Assembly (NCBI GenBank): GCA_964540905.1
Contig: CAZIOS010000001.1
Span: 1 to 64,000, forward strand
DNA: 64,000 nt
Origin: VAYN01 sp964540905
Lineage (GTDB): Bacteria > Actinomycetota > Thermoleophilia > Solirubrobacterales > 70-9
Direction of reading: 5' to 3'
In this document: positions 50,607 through 58,621 of the stretch, one piece after another
How the letters are laid out: every line of letters starts with the position of its first letter
Numbering within the stretch: position 1 is the first letter of the stretch
Translations under genes and position numbers: made by a program
The notes under the pieces: generated by a model
Databases searched by the model: none
Told to the model about the DNA's origin: nothing
Seen by the model: only the letters and a program-made list of their open reading frames with translations

Positions 50607-52408
50607 TGCCGACAGCCACTGACTCGATAACTAGGGATCGGTCCAAAGCCGCATTCTTGGCTGCTGCAATCGGCGACGCGCTTGGCTGGCCAATGGAGGA
50701 CCGGGGCAACCGGGTTGGAGGGACGGCGAAGGTCAAACCCGCACCGCGTCTCGTTCCTTGGAGTCGACGCGAGGGGGGCGGCTATGCGCCACACGAGCAG
50801 TCGATCCCAGCGGGGACCTACTCCGATGACACGCAGATGCTCCTCGCAGTCGGCCGCAGTCGGCTGCGAGGCCCGGATTGGTATCGGCATCTCATTGAGG
50901 CCGAGCTACCGGTCTGGCTTCTTTATGAGCGCGGAGGCGGGGGGGCTCTTAAGCGCTCGGCGCGCTCTTGGTCCACCGGGCGCCCGCCCTGGGATCTCAA
51001 CCACAAACGCGATGCCGTGGTGGCTTACTTCAGAGCTGGTGGCAACGGAGCAGCGATGCGTTGCTTGCCACATGTCCTCGTCGACAGAGACGCCAAGCGC
51101 TTTGATCAGATCGCCGAGTTTCTCGACGCCGACGGCCTGGCTACGCACGGGCACCCGCGTGCCCTCGTGGGCGCTAGGGCCCTTGCTTGGGGGGTCTGGT
51201 GGACCTTGAACCGCACCTCCAGCCTCGGATACGGCGAGCTGCTCGAGCGAACCATCGAAGCGGCACCAGAATGGGCAGGTCTCCCTCGTCCACCCGCTGA
51301 TTGGACCGAGGCGATGACACAAGCAGCCTCCGGCTGGCCTGAAGAATGGGACATGGCAGTGGAGGAGATGCTCAGGTATCTCTCGATAGCCCGCAATGGC
51401 CTGGCCCACGGCGCGGTCGCGGTCGATGGCGAAACGCTTGAGCAGATCGGCATGTTCGGCAAAGAACGAGGAGCAGGCACGGTCTCGGCCGCCGCGGCGA
51501 TCTTCTTGGCTACCCGCTACACCTCCCAGCCTCTACAGGGCCTTCTCTCAGCCGCCTTCCTGCGAAATACCGATAGCGACACGGTGGCCTCAATGACGGG
51601 CGCGTTGTTGGGCGGACTCGCCGGCGCGGATTGGCTAGGTGAGCTGACCCGCCAGATTCAGGACGGCGGATATCTCGAGGAAATGGCCGACTGGCTAGCG
51701 GTCGGAGAAGGCCCCGAGGTTCCGAGCTTGCGATGGGAGCCATCGATAAGGACAAGCCTCTACAGGCGCCTGGAGGTATCCATGCCGGGCGACCGGATGG
51801 AGTTACCGATCTTCGGAGCCGCCCAGATCACCCAAATCGACGACTACGAGACCAAATCCAGAATCAACTTCATCCGGAGTTGGTCTTTTAAGACTGAGCT
51901 TGGACAATCGCTGACGGTCAAGCGCTATGACAAGGGAAAAGAAGGCATTCCCCGCTGGGAGGGTCGCTACCCCCAGCAGAGCAACGGCGCCGGAGGGGGA
52001 GAGCCGAAAGAATCCGTGCGGCCAAAAACATCGGCCCGTCGACGAGTGGGCCTTGTCCGTGAGGTACATGACCTCACGATCGCCTGTCGGTTCTATGAGC
52101 AGATCGTCGGCCTAAAACGCGAGCGCTCGACTCAGAACACCGTCAGTTTTGGCTGGCTTGCACTTGAACTTTGCCCTGGCGCTCGGGCCGAACAGCTCTC
52201 TCTGCCGAGCGCAAAGGAGCTCGAGGAATCTCGGCAGTCAATCCGAATCTATGTCGATGCTGGCGACTTAGGCAGGCGCCATCAAGAGGTCGTCGCCTCT
52301 GGGTTGCAGGTCGGACCTGTCGAAGAAGCGGCTAGCGGCAACAGGTTCCGTTGCGCCGATCCTGATGGCTACGTAGTTGAGTTCCGTAGCCATAGCAGTG
52401 GAGGGTAG
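50603..52408 (+). CDS. ADP-ribosylglycohydrolase fused to a VOC/glyoxalase domain
   Basis: 601 aa. Residues about 15-370 are an ARH/DraG-type glycohydrolase with both metal-binding sets: IGDALGWP and GTYSDDTQM near the N-terminus, and LRNTDSDTVASMTGALLGGLAG. After a linker, residues about 485-601 form a VOC (glyoxalase/bleomycin resistance) domain beginning VREVHDLTIACRFYEQIVGL and ending DGYVVEFRS. ATG at 50603 overlaps the DarT-like stop as ATGATG; a start at 50588 is also possible. Likely removes the modification made by the upstream enzyme. The VOC fusion is unexpected. Confidence 0.82.
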   Translation: MMPTATDSITRDRSKAAFLAAAIGDALGWPMEDRGNRVGGTAKVKPAPRLVPWSRREGGGYAPHEQSIPAGTYSDDTQMLLAVGRSRLRGPDWYRHLIEAELPVWLLYERGGGGALKRSARSWSTGRPPWDLNHKRDAVVAYFRAGGNGAAMRCLPHVLVDRDAKRFDQIAEFLDADGLATHGHPRALVGARALAWGVWWTLNRTSSLGYGELLERTIEAAPEWAGLPRPPADWTEAMTQAASGWPEEWDMAVEEMLRYLSIARNGLAHGAVAVDGETLEQIGMFGKERGAGTVSAAAAIFLATRYTSQPLQGLLSAAFLRNTDSDTVASMTGALLGGLAGADWLGELTRQIQDGGYLEEMADWLAVGEGPEVPSLRWEPSIRTSLYRRLEVSMPGDRMELPIFGAAQITQIDDYETKSRINFIRSWSFKTELGQSLTVKRYDKGKEGIPRWEGRYPQQSNGAGGGEPKESVRPKTSARRRVGLVREVHDLTIACRFYEQIVGLKRERSTQNTVSFGWLALELCPGARAEQLSLPSAKELEESRQSIRIYVDAGDLGRRHQEVVASGLQVGPVEEAASGNRFRCADPDGYVVEFRSHSSGG

Positions 52409-52643
52409 GAGCCGCCGCGGCAACTTGCAATCGTCTCTCTTCACCCCGGTGGACAGGGCCCCGACGCTCCACGCACAGTCACCCGGCCGAGCTTCCGGTC
52501 AAGCGATGGACCGCTGACAGCCAAGGCGGATCGCTCTCAATCCAGCGGTCGTCAGGTTCGCGCTCAGCGCCGCACCGATCATCTTGAGCCAGCAGGACCT
52601 GGACATTGTTTCCGTTGCAGATCACCGCCTAGCCCCCACAGTT
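52409..52643. other. Gene-free stretch between converging genes
   Basis: 235 bp. No gene, repeat or clear terminator seen. An in-frame stretch running into the next gene is antisense to it. Confidence 0.4.
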
Positions 52644-53288
52644 CTAGAGATCACCGCGGCGACGAGCCTGCAGCAGGGCGTGGTTGAGCATCACCTGGGG
52701 GTCGCCGCTCGGTGCGATCACGGCCAGCTTGTTCCAAGCTCCCCGGTAGTCGATCCGATCGCGGTAGTTGTCAATCTGGAAGCGCTCGCTGTAGATCGCA
52801 GGCAGCGAGTCGGAGGGCCCAAACATCGTCCGACTCTTGCCGCCGTCGCGCCCGCGGATGATCGCGATCATGTCCCCGCTCTCCTCGTGGTCATCGGTTT
52901 CCAGGAACTCGACCAGAGGAACCTGCGGCGGGCCGCTCGTCAAAAAGGCGATCGTGTACTTGCGATCGCGCCCCCAGACCTCTGTGCGAGGCGCCTCTCC
53001 GAGGGCGATCTGTACGCGCCCGTTGCTCTCGGTATCACCGGCGTAGACGGTGTAGCGCTCATAGGACTCGGTCTCTTCGGGCCAGGCGTAGCTCTGATCC
53101 TCCAGCGTCTTTACCTCCACCCACTCGACCGGGAGGTCAACGGCGGTGCTTGCTGTCTTGCGCTCAGCGCCAGTGCTGCCGGCTGCTGTGACGGTCGGCT
53201 CACTGAGGCCCGCCTCGCGAAGCTGGGTCAAAAGAGGGCCGAGCTTCGGATCGGGAACATTGAGAACAAGAACGTCGAACGGGGGCAT
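52644..53288 (-). CDS. Hypothetical protein
   Basis: 214 aa from the ATG at 53288, with AAAGGACT upstream; a longer frame exists but begins in promoter-like DNA. Runs include PPFDVLVLNVPDPKLGPLLTQL, EWVEVKTLEDQSYAWPEETE and DMIAIIRGRDGGKSRTMFGP. I recognise no family. Divergent from the SRA-nuclease gene and may share its operators. Confidence 0.65.
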   Translation of the reverse strand: MPPFDVLVLNVPDPKLGPLLTQLREAGLSEPTVTAAGSTGAERKTASTAVDLPVEWVEVKTLEDQSYAWPEETESYERYTVYAGDTESNGRVQIALGEAPRTEVWGRDRKYTIAFLTSGPPQVPLVEFLETDDHEESGDMIAIIRGRDGGKSRTMFGPSDSLPAIYSERFQIDNYRDRIDYRGAWNKLAVIAPSGDPQVMLNHALLQARRRGDL

Positions 53289-53419
53289 CTTGAGTCCTTT
53301 CTTCTGATCACTGAATAGAACGTATGACTTACAATGACTACGTAGAATACGTTTGTCAAGTAGCTTCTTTGTAAGTTCCACGGTTCTGGCGAGATCAGCG
53401 CCGATTTGTCGAAGCCACT

Positions 53420-53487
53420 CCAGTCAATTTGCCTGACTGGCTCAATTGGTAATATAAATCGGATATCAAAATTGAATATCCAATTGG
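53420..53487. promoter_or_regulatory. AT-rich promoter with three inverted repeats
   Basis: CCAGTCA/TGACTGG (53420-53426 and 53434-53440), CAATTGG (53443-53449) with CCAATTGG (53480-53487), and GGATAT/ATATCC (53461-53466 and 53476-53481). TAATATAAAT at about 53450 could be the -10 region. The most AT-rich part of the window. Suggests tight control of the SRA-nuclease gene. Confidence 0.6.
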
Positions 53488-53496
53488 AGGATTGAG

Positions 53497-54432
53497 ATGC
53501 CAGACCAAGAGTGGACATTGACCCCAGGTACCGCAATAGAGCGCAAAGAGCTCCAGGCGGAGTACGGAGGTCGCACCCAGGGGGGCATTGGTCCCTCGAG
53601 CAAAACCCCGAATGTGCTGATCTTCTCTGACCCTGTGGCAGGTGAGCCACACGGCTACTACGACGGCTGGGACGGCGAGGTCTTCCACTACACCGGCGAG
53701 GGGCAGCGCGGAGACCAGCAGATGAAGTCGGGGAACGCCTCGATCCTCAACCACGCCGAGGAGGGACGCGCGCTTCGGCTCTTCGACGGAGCCCGCGGCA
53801 CGGTCACCTACGAAGGCGAGTTCGAAGTCGACCAAGAGCAGCCGTTCTACTTGACCGATGCTCCCGAGACCGGCGACGGCCCGCTCCGCCAGGTCATCGT
53901 TTTCCGCCTGCGTCCTATTGACGTCGATCCGAAAGAGGCGAGCCCGAAATTGGTCAGCGTGGTTGACGCCCCGCTAGCCGAGGACGTGCCGATCGAGGAG
54001 CAACAGACCGAGCGCGCCTATGTGGCACCTAGCCATGAGCCGTATGAGGCAGAGCGACGCGAGCAGAAGTTGGTCCTCAAGTTCGAGGCCTATCTGCGGA
54101 AACGGGGGCACTCTGTCTCGCGGAAGAAAATCCGGCCCCCAGGCGAGGCACGACCGCTCTTCACCGACCTCTATGACTCTTCAACGAAAGCTCTCGTTGA
54201 GGCAAAGGGAACGGTGGAGCGAAACGCGATCCGGATGGCGATCGGGCAGCTCGCTGACTATCGCCGGTTTGTCGACGGAGGAAACCCCGAGCGCCTTGTG
54301 ATCCTCGTTCCCTCCAGACCACGAGCGGACCTTGTGGAGCTCCTCGAGAGTCAGAACATCGCCTTGGTCTATCCGGTGGGCGACGGGTTCACGGATTCCG
54401 TGGATGGCGCTCTGATCGAGAAGACAAGCTAG
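53497..54432 (+). CDS. SRA-PD-(D/E)XK modification-dependent endonuclease
   Basis: 311 aa. Residues about 8-115 resemble the ScoMcrA-type SRA domain (ERKELQAEYGGRTQGGIGPS, FHYTGEGQRGDQQM, GNASILNH). A linker follows. The C-terminus (185-290) is a PD-(D/E)XK nuclease with Asp224 (LFTDLYDSS), Glu235 and Lys237 (LVEAKGTVER). Type IV restriction of modified phage DNA is the likely role. ATG with TTGGAGGATTG upstream. The last 44 bp overlap the integrase 3' end. Confidence 0.8.
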   Translation: MPDQEWTLTPGTAIERKELQAEYGGRTQGGIGPSSKTPNVLIFSDPVAGEPHGYYDGWDGEVFHYTGEGQRGDQQMKSGNASILNHAEEGRALRLFDGARGTVTYEGEFEVDQEQPFYLTDAPETGDGPLRQVIVFRLRPIDVDPKEASPKLVSVVDAPLAEDVPIEEQQTERAYVAPSHEPYEAERREQKLVLKFEAYLRKRGHSVSRKKIRPPGEARPLFTDLYDSSTKALVEAKGTVERNAIRMAIGQLADYRRFVDGGNPERLVILVPSRPRADLVELLESQNIALVYPVGDGFTDSVDGALIEKTS

Positions 54433-56065
54433 CGACGGGTTTCGAGTATCCCGTCTCATTGGTGGCGAGCGGAGAACCAGCTCCCGTCACCGTGCCCCGC
54501 CCGACCGCGCTCTCCTCGCTCAACTCCCATAAACCCCGCGGCGAGTCCCCCCGGATGACCCCACGCCGCACCAGCCGCTGGCGCGCCTTGCCGACGTTGG
54601 CCTCCCAGCGCACCATCCCGCTCGGTAGCGCCTCCAAATCGAGCGGGTCGCGGCGGTCGCGAAGCTCCTCGCCGAGCGCCGCCAGGACCTCGGCCCGGCG
54701 CGCCCTGCCGCCGTGGCGGAGAAGGCACCTTCGGATCGCGGCCTCGAGGATGGGGCCATCGAGGCGGGTGCTTCTGGCGGCCGACCCCTCCGTGGTCCTC
54801 TCCCCTGCCACCAGCGCCTTCAGACGCGCCCGCTCGCCTGGATTGCGGCTCATCGGGTGGCTGTAGACACGCAGGGTGAAGCCGGGGTGAGTGTGGCCGA
54901 GCTGGGCCATCGCCGAGATCGGGTCCTCGCCGGTTGCGATCAGGATCGAGGCGAAGGTGTGGCGCAGTTTGTGGGCGCCGAGGCCGTGGGGGAGCGGCAC
55001 GTGGCCTCGTCGTTCGAGCAGGCCGTTGGCACGCTCGAAGGTCTGGTGCAGTAGGCCGCGCAGGTTGTCACTGTTTCGCCTTCTGCCCGTCACGGTCGAG
55101 AAGACGAGCTCGTCGGAATCTATGCTGCGGGCCCGCGCCTTGTGGGCGGCGAGGATGTCGCGGAGAATCGGCAGGATCGTGATCTCGCGTAAGCCCGCCT
55201 GGGTCTTCGAGCGGCCGATCAGGATGCGGCCGTTGGCGAGGTCGACGTCGCGCCACAGGAGGTAGCCCAGCTCGAGCGAGCGCGTGCCGGCGAGAACGAG
55301 GGTGGCGACAATCGCCTCGCGGTCGTCCCGGGGTAGCTTCGGCTCGCGGTCGAGTTCCGCGGCGGCGTCGAGCAGGGCCTCGATCTGCGCGGCGGTGTCG
55401 AGGTGGACCGGGCGACGCTGTCCCTCCTTCAGGAGGCGCCGCCGCCCGGCGGCGGCATTGCGGGTGATGAGCTCGTATTCGAGGGCGATCTCGAGCACCC
55501 AGCGCAGGAACCGAATCGTGCCGTTGATCGAATTGGCCGAGAGCGGCCTGAGAGCACGACCGCCCCGGTCGCGGCCCGGCTGCCCCCGCTCAAGTGCCCG
55601 TCGCCGCGCCTCGGACTCGGCCACCTTGTGGGCACGATAAGCGTCGATCGTCTCGACGTCGATCTCGTCGAGCCGCCGGTCACCGAAGTACGGCAGAACG
55701 TGAGCGAGATGCCATTCTTGGCTTTCGATCGTGCGCTCGGCGACCTGGCCGTGGCGGGAGTCGATCAGATCGCGGGCGAATTCGCCAAAGGTCGGCAGAG
55801 CATTGGGACCGCTCACCTGTCCCTCGCGGTGGCGCGGGTTGCGAGTGGGCCGAACCCAGACCCCTCTCCTCACATCGGCCAGGATGTTCGCTAGTTCGTC
55901 CTCGGCACGACGGCGATTCCAACCTTCCGAGGCAAAGCCTAGGGTCACGTAGTGCCGTTCGCCGTAAGCGAAAAAGCGAACCGCATAACCCCGGCCTCGC
56001 TTCCATCTGCGTTCCACAATCTCACCCTGCCGTCTTCTGCCCGCCACCGCGCCTCCTTTTGTCAT
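54389..56065 (-). CDS. Tyrosine recombinase (island integrase) with C-terminal winged helix
   Basis: 558 aa. Arm-binding domain near 20-75 (GYAVRFFAYGERHYVTLGF), core-binding domain about 95-215, catalytic domain about 235-410 with the set Arg (AGTRSLELGYLLW), Lys (SKTQAGLREI), His-x2-Arg (HKLRHTFAS), His (LGHTHPG) and Tyr (RVYSHPM). An extra 140 residues end in an Mrr_N-like winged helix (NVGKARQRLVRRGVIRGD, then SPRGLWELS). Adjacent to tRNA-Asp, it surely drives integration. Confidence 0.93.
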   Translation of the reverse strand: MTKGGAVAGRRRQGEIVERRWKRGRGYAVRFFAYGERHYVTLGFASEGWNRRRAEDELANILADVRRGVWVRPTRNPRHREGQVSGPNALPTFGEFARDLIDSRHGQVAERTIESQEWHLAHVLPYFGDRRLDEIDVETIDAYRAHKVAESEARRRALERGQPGRDRGGRALRPLSANSINGTIRFLRWVLEIALEYELITRNAAAGRRRLLKEGQRRPVHLDTAAQIEALLDAAAELDREPKLPRDDREAIVATLVLAGTRSLELGYLLWRDVDLANGRILIGRSKTQAGLREITILPILRDILAAHKARARSIDSDELVFSTVTGRRRNSDNLRGLLHQTFERANGLLERRGHVPLPHGLGAHKLRHTFASILIATGEDPISAMAQLGHTHPGFTLRVYSHPMSRNPGERARLKALVAGERTTEGSAARSTRLDGPILEAAIRRCLLRHGGRARRAEVLAALGEELRDRRDPLDLEALPSGMVRWEANVGKARQRLVRRGVIRGDSPRGLWELSEESAVGRGTVTGAGSPLATNETGYSKPVASLSSRSERHPRNP

Positions 56066-56249
56066 GGCGACGAGCGGTCAGGAATACGTGCAGGCCTATC
56101 GAAACCGGCTGCCACCACGTCCCCGACCTGCGTCTACGCCTGGATATTGCCCTTGCTCATCGACTGTTAGGTCAGGCAAAACGAGTCGAGGTTCAGACCG
56201 CTGGCAATCGGGGTGTCGGCGCGCTTTGGCCTTCGAACTGGTCGCGAGC

Positions 56250-56287
56250 GGGGGATCCAACTTGAACCCGTGACCTCCGGCGTTGTG
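56250..56287. repeat. Degenerate att-like copy of tRNA 3' half
   Basis: Around 56262-56284 the run TTGAACCCGTGACCTCCGGCGT differs from tRNA-Asp TCGAACCCGCGACCTCCGGCGT at two bases; the acceptor part is eroded. It lies between the integrase start and the intact tRNA. It could be the junction of two tandem elements. Confidence 0.55.
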
Positions 56288-56370
56288 TCCGGAACTGAAA
56301 GCGCTCACGCACGTGAATCGGCGCTACATCCGCGATAATCGACGCACATGGGGATCATTGAGGCACCTTG

Positions 56371-56430
56371 AGGCACTAGTAACGAGTGCCTGAAAATCCA
56401 GGCCCGGTTAATCGGAGAGCAACCCCAAAT
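56371..56430. repeat. Hairpin plus tail repeated from the island's left end
   Basis: AGGCACT (56371-56377) and AGTGCCT (56385-56391) form a hairpin, followed by GGTTAATCGGAGAGC and CCCCAAAT. The same order, hairpin then GGTTAAT...CCCCAAA, occurs at 44508-44576 in the same direction. The sequence between the degenerate att and the tRNA therefore looks like a second left end. Confidence 0.65.
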
Positions 56431-56479
56431 CGACGGATCAAAACCGCTGATTTGCAGGTATTTATCGCGAAGAAACCAA

Positions 56480-56553
<74 letters not shown>

Positions 56554-56633
56554 GGGGGTGCCGGGTGGGCCGGTGGGGGTGGCCCTGGGGGGCAAAGCTA
56601 GCGCATTCGGGCGGGTGATCTAGGCTGCCGGGC

Positions 56634-57485
56634 ATGAGGCTGGTCAGCTTCGATGCGGGAGATGGGGCGCGGGCCGGGGTGCTCGAGGGCGACGTGGTCG
56701 TCGACGCCTGGGCCGCGCTTGGGGAGCCGCACCGGGGCAGCCTGCGGGAGCTGGTCGCCGCCGGGCGGATCGAGGATCTGCGGGGGGTGCTGGGGAACTC
56801 GGGGGCGCCCTCGCATCCGCTCGCCGCGGTGGCGCTGCTGGCGCCGATCGGGGACCCGGAGAAGATCGTCTGCATCGGGCTGAACTACGGCAAGCACGCG
56901 GCCGAGGGCGGCATGGAGGTGCCGCAGGCGCCGACGATCTTCGGCAAGTACCGCAACGCGCTGGCCGCCCCCGGCGCCACGGTGAGGCTGCCGGCGACCA
57001 GCAGCAAGGTCGACTACGAGGCGGAGGTCGCCTTCGTCGTCGGCCGCCGCGCCCGCGAGGTCGCCGAGGCCGACGCGCTCGACCACATCGCCGGCTACAC
57101 GCTGCTCAACGACCTCTCCGCCCGCGACCTGCAGTTCTCGACCCCGCAGTGGATGTCCGGCAAGGTCTTCGACGGCTCCGCCCCCTGCGGCCCGGCGCTG
57201 GTCACCCCCGACGACGCCGGCCCCCACGACGGGATCGAGATCTCGCTGACCCTCAACGGCGAGCAAATGCAGGCCGACTCGACCGCCTCTTTGATCTTCA
57301 GCATCCCGGCGCTGCTCTCCCACCTCTCCGGGCTGATGACGCTGGAGCCGGGCGACATCGTCTCCACCGGCACCCCGGACGGGGTCGGCAGCGTCCGCGA
57401 CCCCCGCGTCTGGCTCGCCGACGGCGACGAGCTGGCAATCGAGTCGCCGACCCTGGGTCGGCTCGTCACCCACATCGCCGGGTAG
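56634..57485 (+). CDS. Fumarylacetoacetate hydrolase (FAH) family protein
   Basis: 283 aa. FAH domain with the metal site: Glu in DYEAEVAFVVGRRAREV and in the earlier LNYGKHAAEGG loop; the later DLSARDLQFSTPQW and IVSTGTPDGVGSVRDP are typical. It acts on an acylpyruvate, oxaloacetate or ring-cleavage product; no aromatic genes are nearby to decide. Confidence 0.9.
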   Translation: MRLVSFDAGDGARAGVLEGDVVVDAWAALGEPHRGSLRELVAAGRIEDLRGVLGNSGAPSHPLAAVALLAPIGDPEKIVCIGLNYGKHAAEGGMEVPQAPTIFGKYRNALAAPGATVRLPATSSKVDYEAEVAFVVGRRAREVAEADALDHIAGYTLLNDLSARDLQFSTPQWMSGKVFDGSAPCGPALVTPDDAGPHDGIEISLTLNGEQMQADSTASLIFSIPALLSHLSGLMTLEPGDIVSTGTPDGVGSVRDPRVWLADGDELAIESPTLGRLVTHIAG

Positions 57486-57496
57486 ACGCGCTCGAT

Positions 57497-57526
57497 GAGT
57501 TAGCCCGCCTATAGCCGGGTCAACTC
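57497..57526. terminator. Hairpin between converging genes
   Basis: GAGTTAGCCCG (57497-57507) and CGGGTCAACTC (57516-57526) pair at 9 of 11 positions. It sits between the converging FAH and metalloprotease genes and may end both transcripts; no T-run on either side. Confidence 0.45.
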
Positions 57527-57550
57527 ACCAAACGTCGCTATCGAGCTCCC

Positions 57551-58621
57551 TCAGGGCCGCTGGATCGTCAGCTGGAAGGGCTCGCCGGCGCCGCCGGTCG
57601 GCCGCACCGCGACCCGCAGCCGCGGCTGGCCGCAGACCGTGTAGTCGAAGCGATGGCGGTAGGAGACGTCCTGGCGCCAGCCGCGCAGGGGCTTGCCGGC
57701 GCGGCTGAGGATCGCCAGTTCGTAGCCCAGGCCGGGGTTCCCCACCGGCCCGATGCTGACCTCGCCGTCGAGCGGTGTGCGGAATTCCTGGACGACGTCG
57801 CCGCGCGCCGGCACCCGGCCGGAGACGGTGAAGCTGGTGCGGCCGGTCCAGGGCGAGAGCGTGTCGCGGCGCAACGCCCGCAGCGAGGCGGCGGTTGGTT
57901 TCAGCGCCGGGTCCCAGGCCCACTTCACCGCCGCGTCCGGATAGCGGTTGAAGGCGAAGGTCTCGGCGAAGGCCTCGCCGGGGTCCTCGTAGTAGTGGCT
58001 GCCCTCGTCGCCCGGGAAGAGCGCCCCCTCGCGGTGGCCCTGGCAGACGTGCTCGACGCTGGCCCAGCGCTCCGTCCCCCAGTTGATCGCCGCCCCGAAC
58101 GGGGCCGGGACCTGGCGGTGCTGGGCGACGTGGTGGCCGTACTCGTGGGCGAGGACGAAGTCGCGGCTGGCGCCGTCGCTGCCGGTTTCTTCGTCGCCGC
58201 TGAGCACGATCATGTTTTCGCCGCTGAAGTAGCAGGACTCGGCGTCGAAGCCGCAGTCGAAGCCGAGCTGGGCTGGGGTATCGAGCTGCACCGTCAGCAG
58301 ATCGACCTCGGGCCCGTGGATGAAGGTGCCGATGGTGCTGGCGATCTGCTGCGGGTTGGCAGCGGTGCATTCTTCTTCGCAGGCGGAGGTGACGTCGACG
58401 GCGATCGTGTCTTCGCTGCCGTCGTCGAGCGAGTAGCGCTGGCCGGAGTCGGTGGCGGCGATCCGCGCTCCGGCCTCGCCGGGGGCGACCCGGACGACGT
58501 CGCGCGGCGGCACCGCCGGTTCGGGCACGGCGAAGAGCTCGCGCGGCGCCGCGGCGGCCGGGGCCGCGAGGAGAAGGATCATGGCTATGCCCGCAAGCGC
58601 CCCCGCCGGGCGCTTGCTCAA
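57551..58621 (-). CDS. Secreted zinc metalloprotease-like protein
   Basis: 356 aa from a TTG start overlapping the upstream stop as TTGA. Signal peptide at about 1-27 (GALAGIAMILLLAAPAAAA). Zinc motif HEYGHHVAQH (HExxH) near residue 160, with Glu in DPGEAFAETFAFNRYPD as a possible third ligand. C-terminal 100 residues look like a beta-sandwich. Coupled to a cell-wall-binding protein, so probably acts outside the cell. Substrate unknown. Confidence 0.8.
   Translation of the reverse strand: MSKRPAGALAGIAMILLLAAPAAAAPRELFAVPEPAVPPRDVVRVAPGEAGARIAATDSGQRYSLDDGSEDTIAVDVTSACEEECTAANPQQIASTIGTFIHGPEVDLLTVQLDTPAQLGFDCGFDAESCYFSGENMIVLSGDEETGSDGASRDFVLAHEYGHHVAQHRQVPAPFGAAINWGTERWASVEHVCQGHREGALFPGDEGSHYYEDPGEAFAETFAFNRYPDAAVKWAWDPALKPTAASLRALRRDTLSPWTGRTSFTVSGRVPARGDVVQEFRTPLDGEVSIGPVGNPGLGYELAILSRAGKPLRGWRQDVSYRHRFDYTVCGQPRLRVAVRPTGGAGEPFQLTIQRP

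Noticed and set aside
50603..52408. ARH-VOC protein as a DarG antitoxin
   Set aside because: No macrodomain motif; metal-binding Asp sets are of the ARH type.
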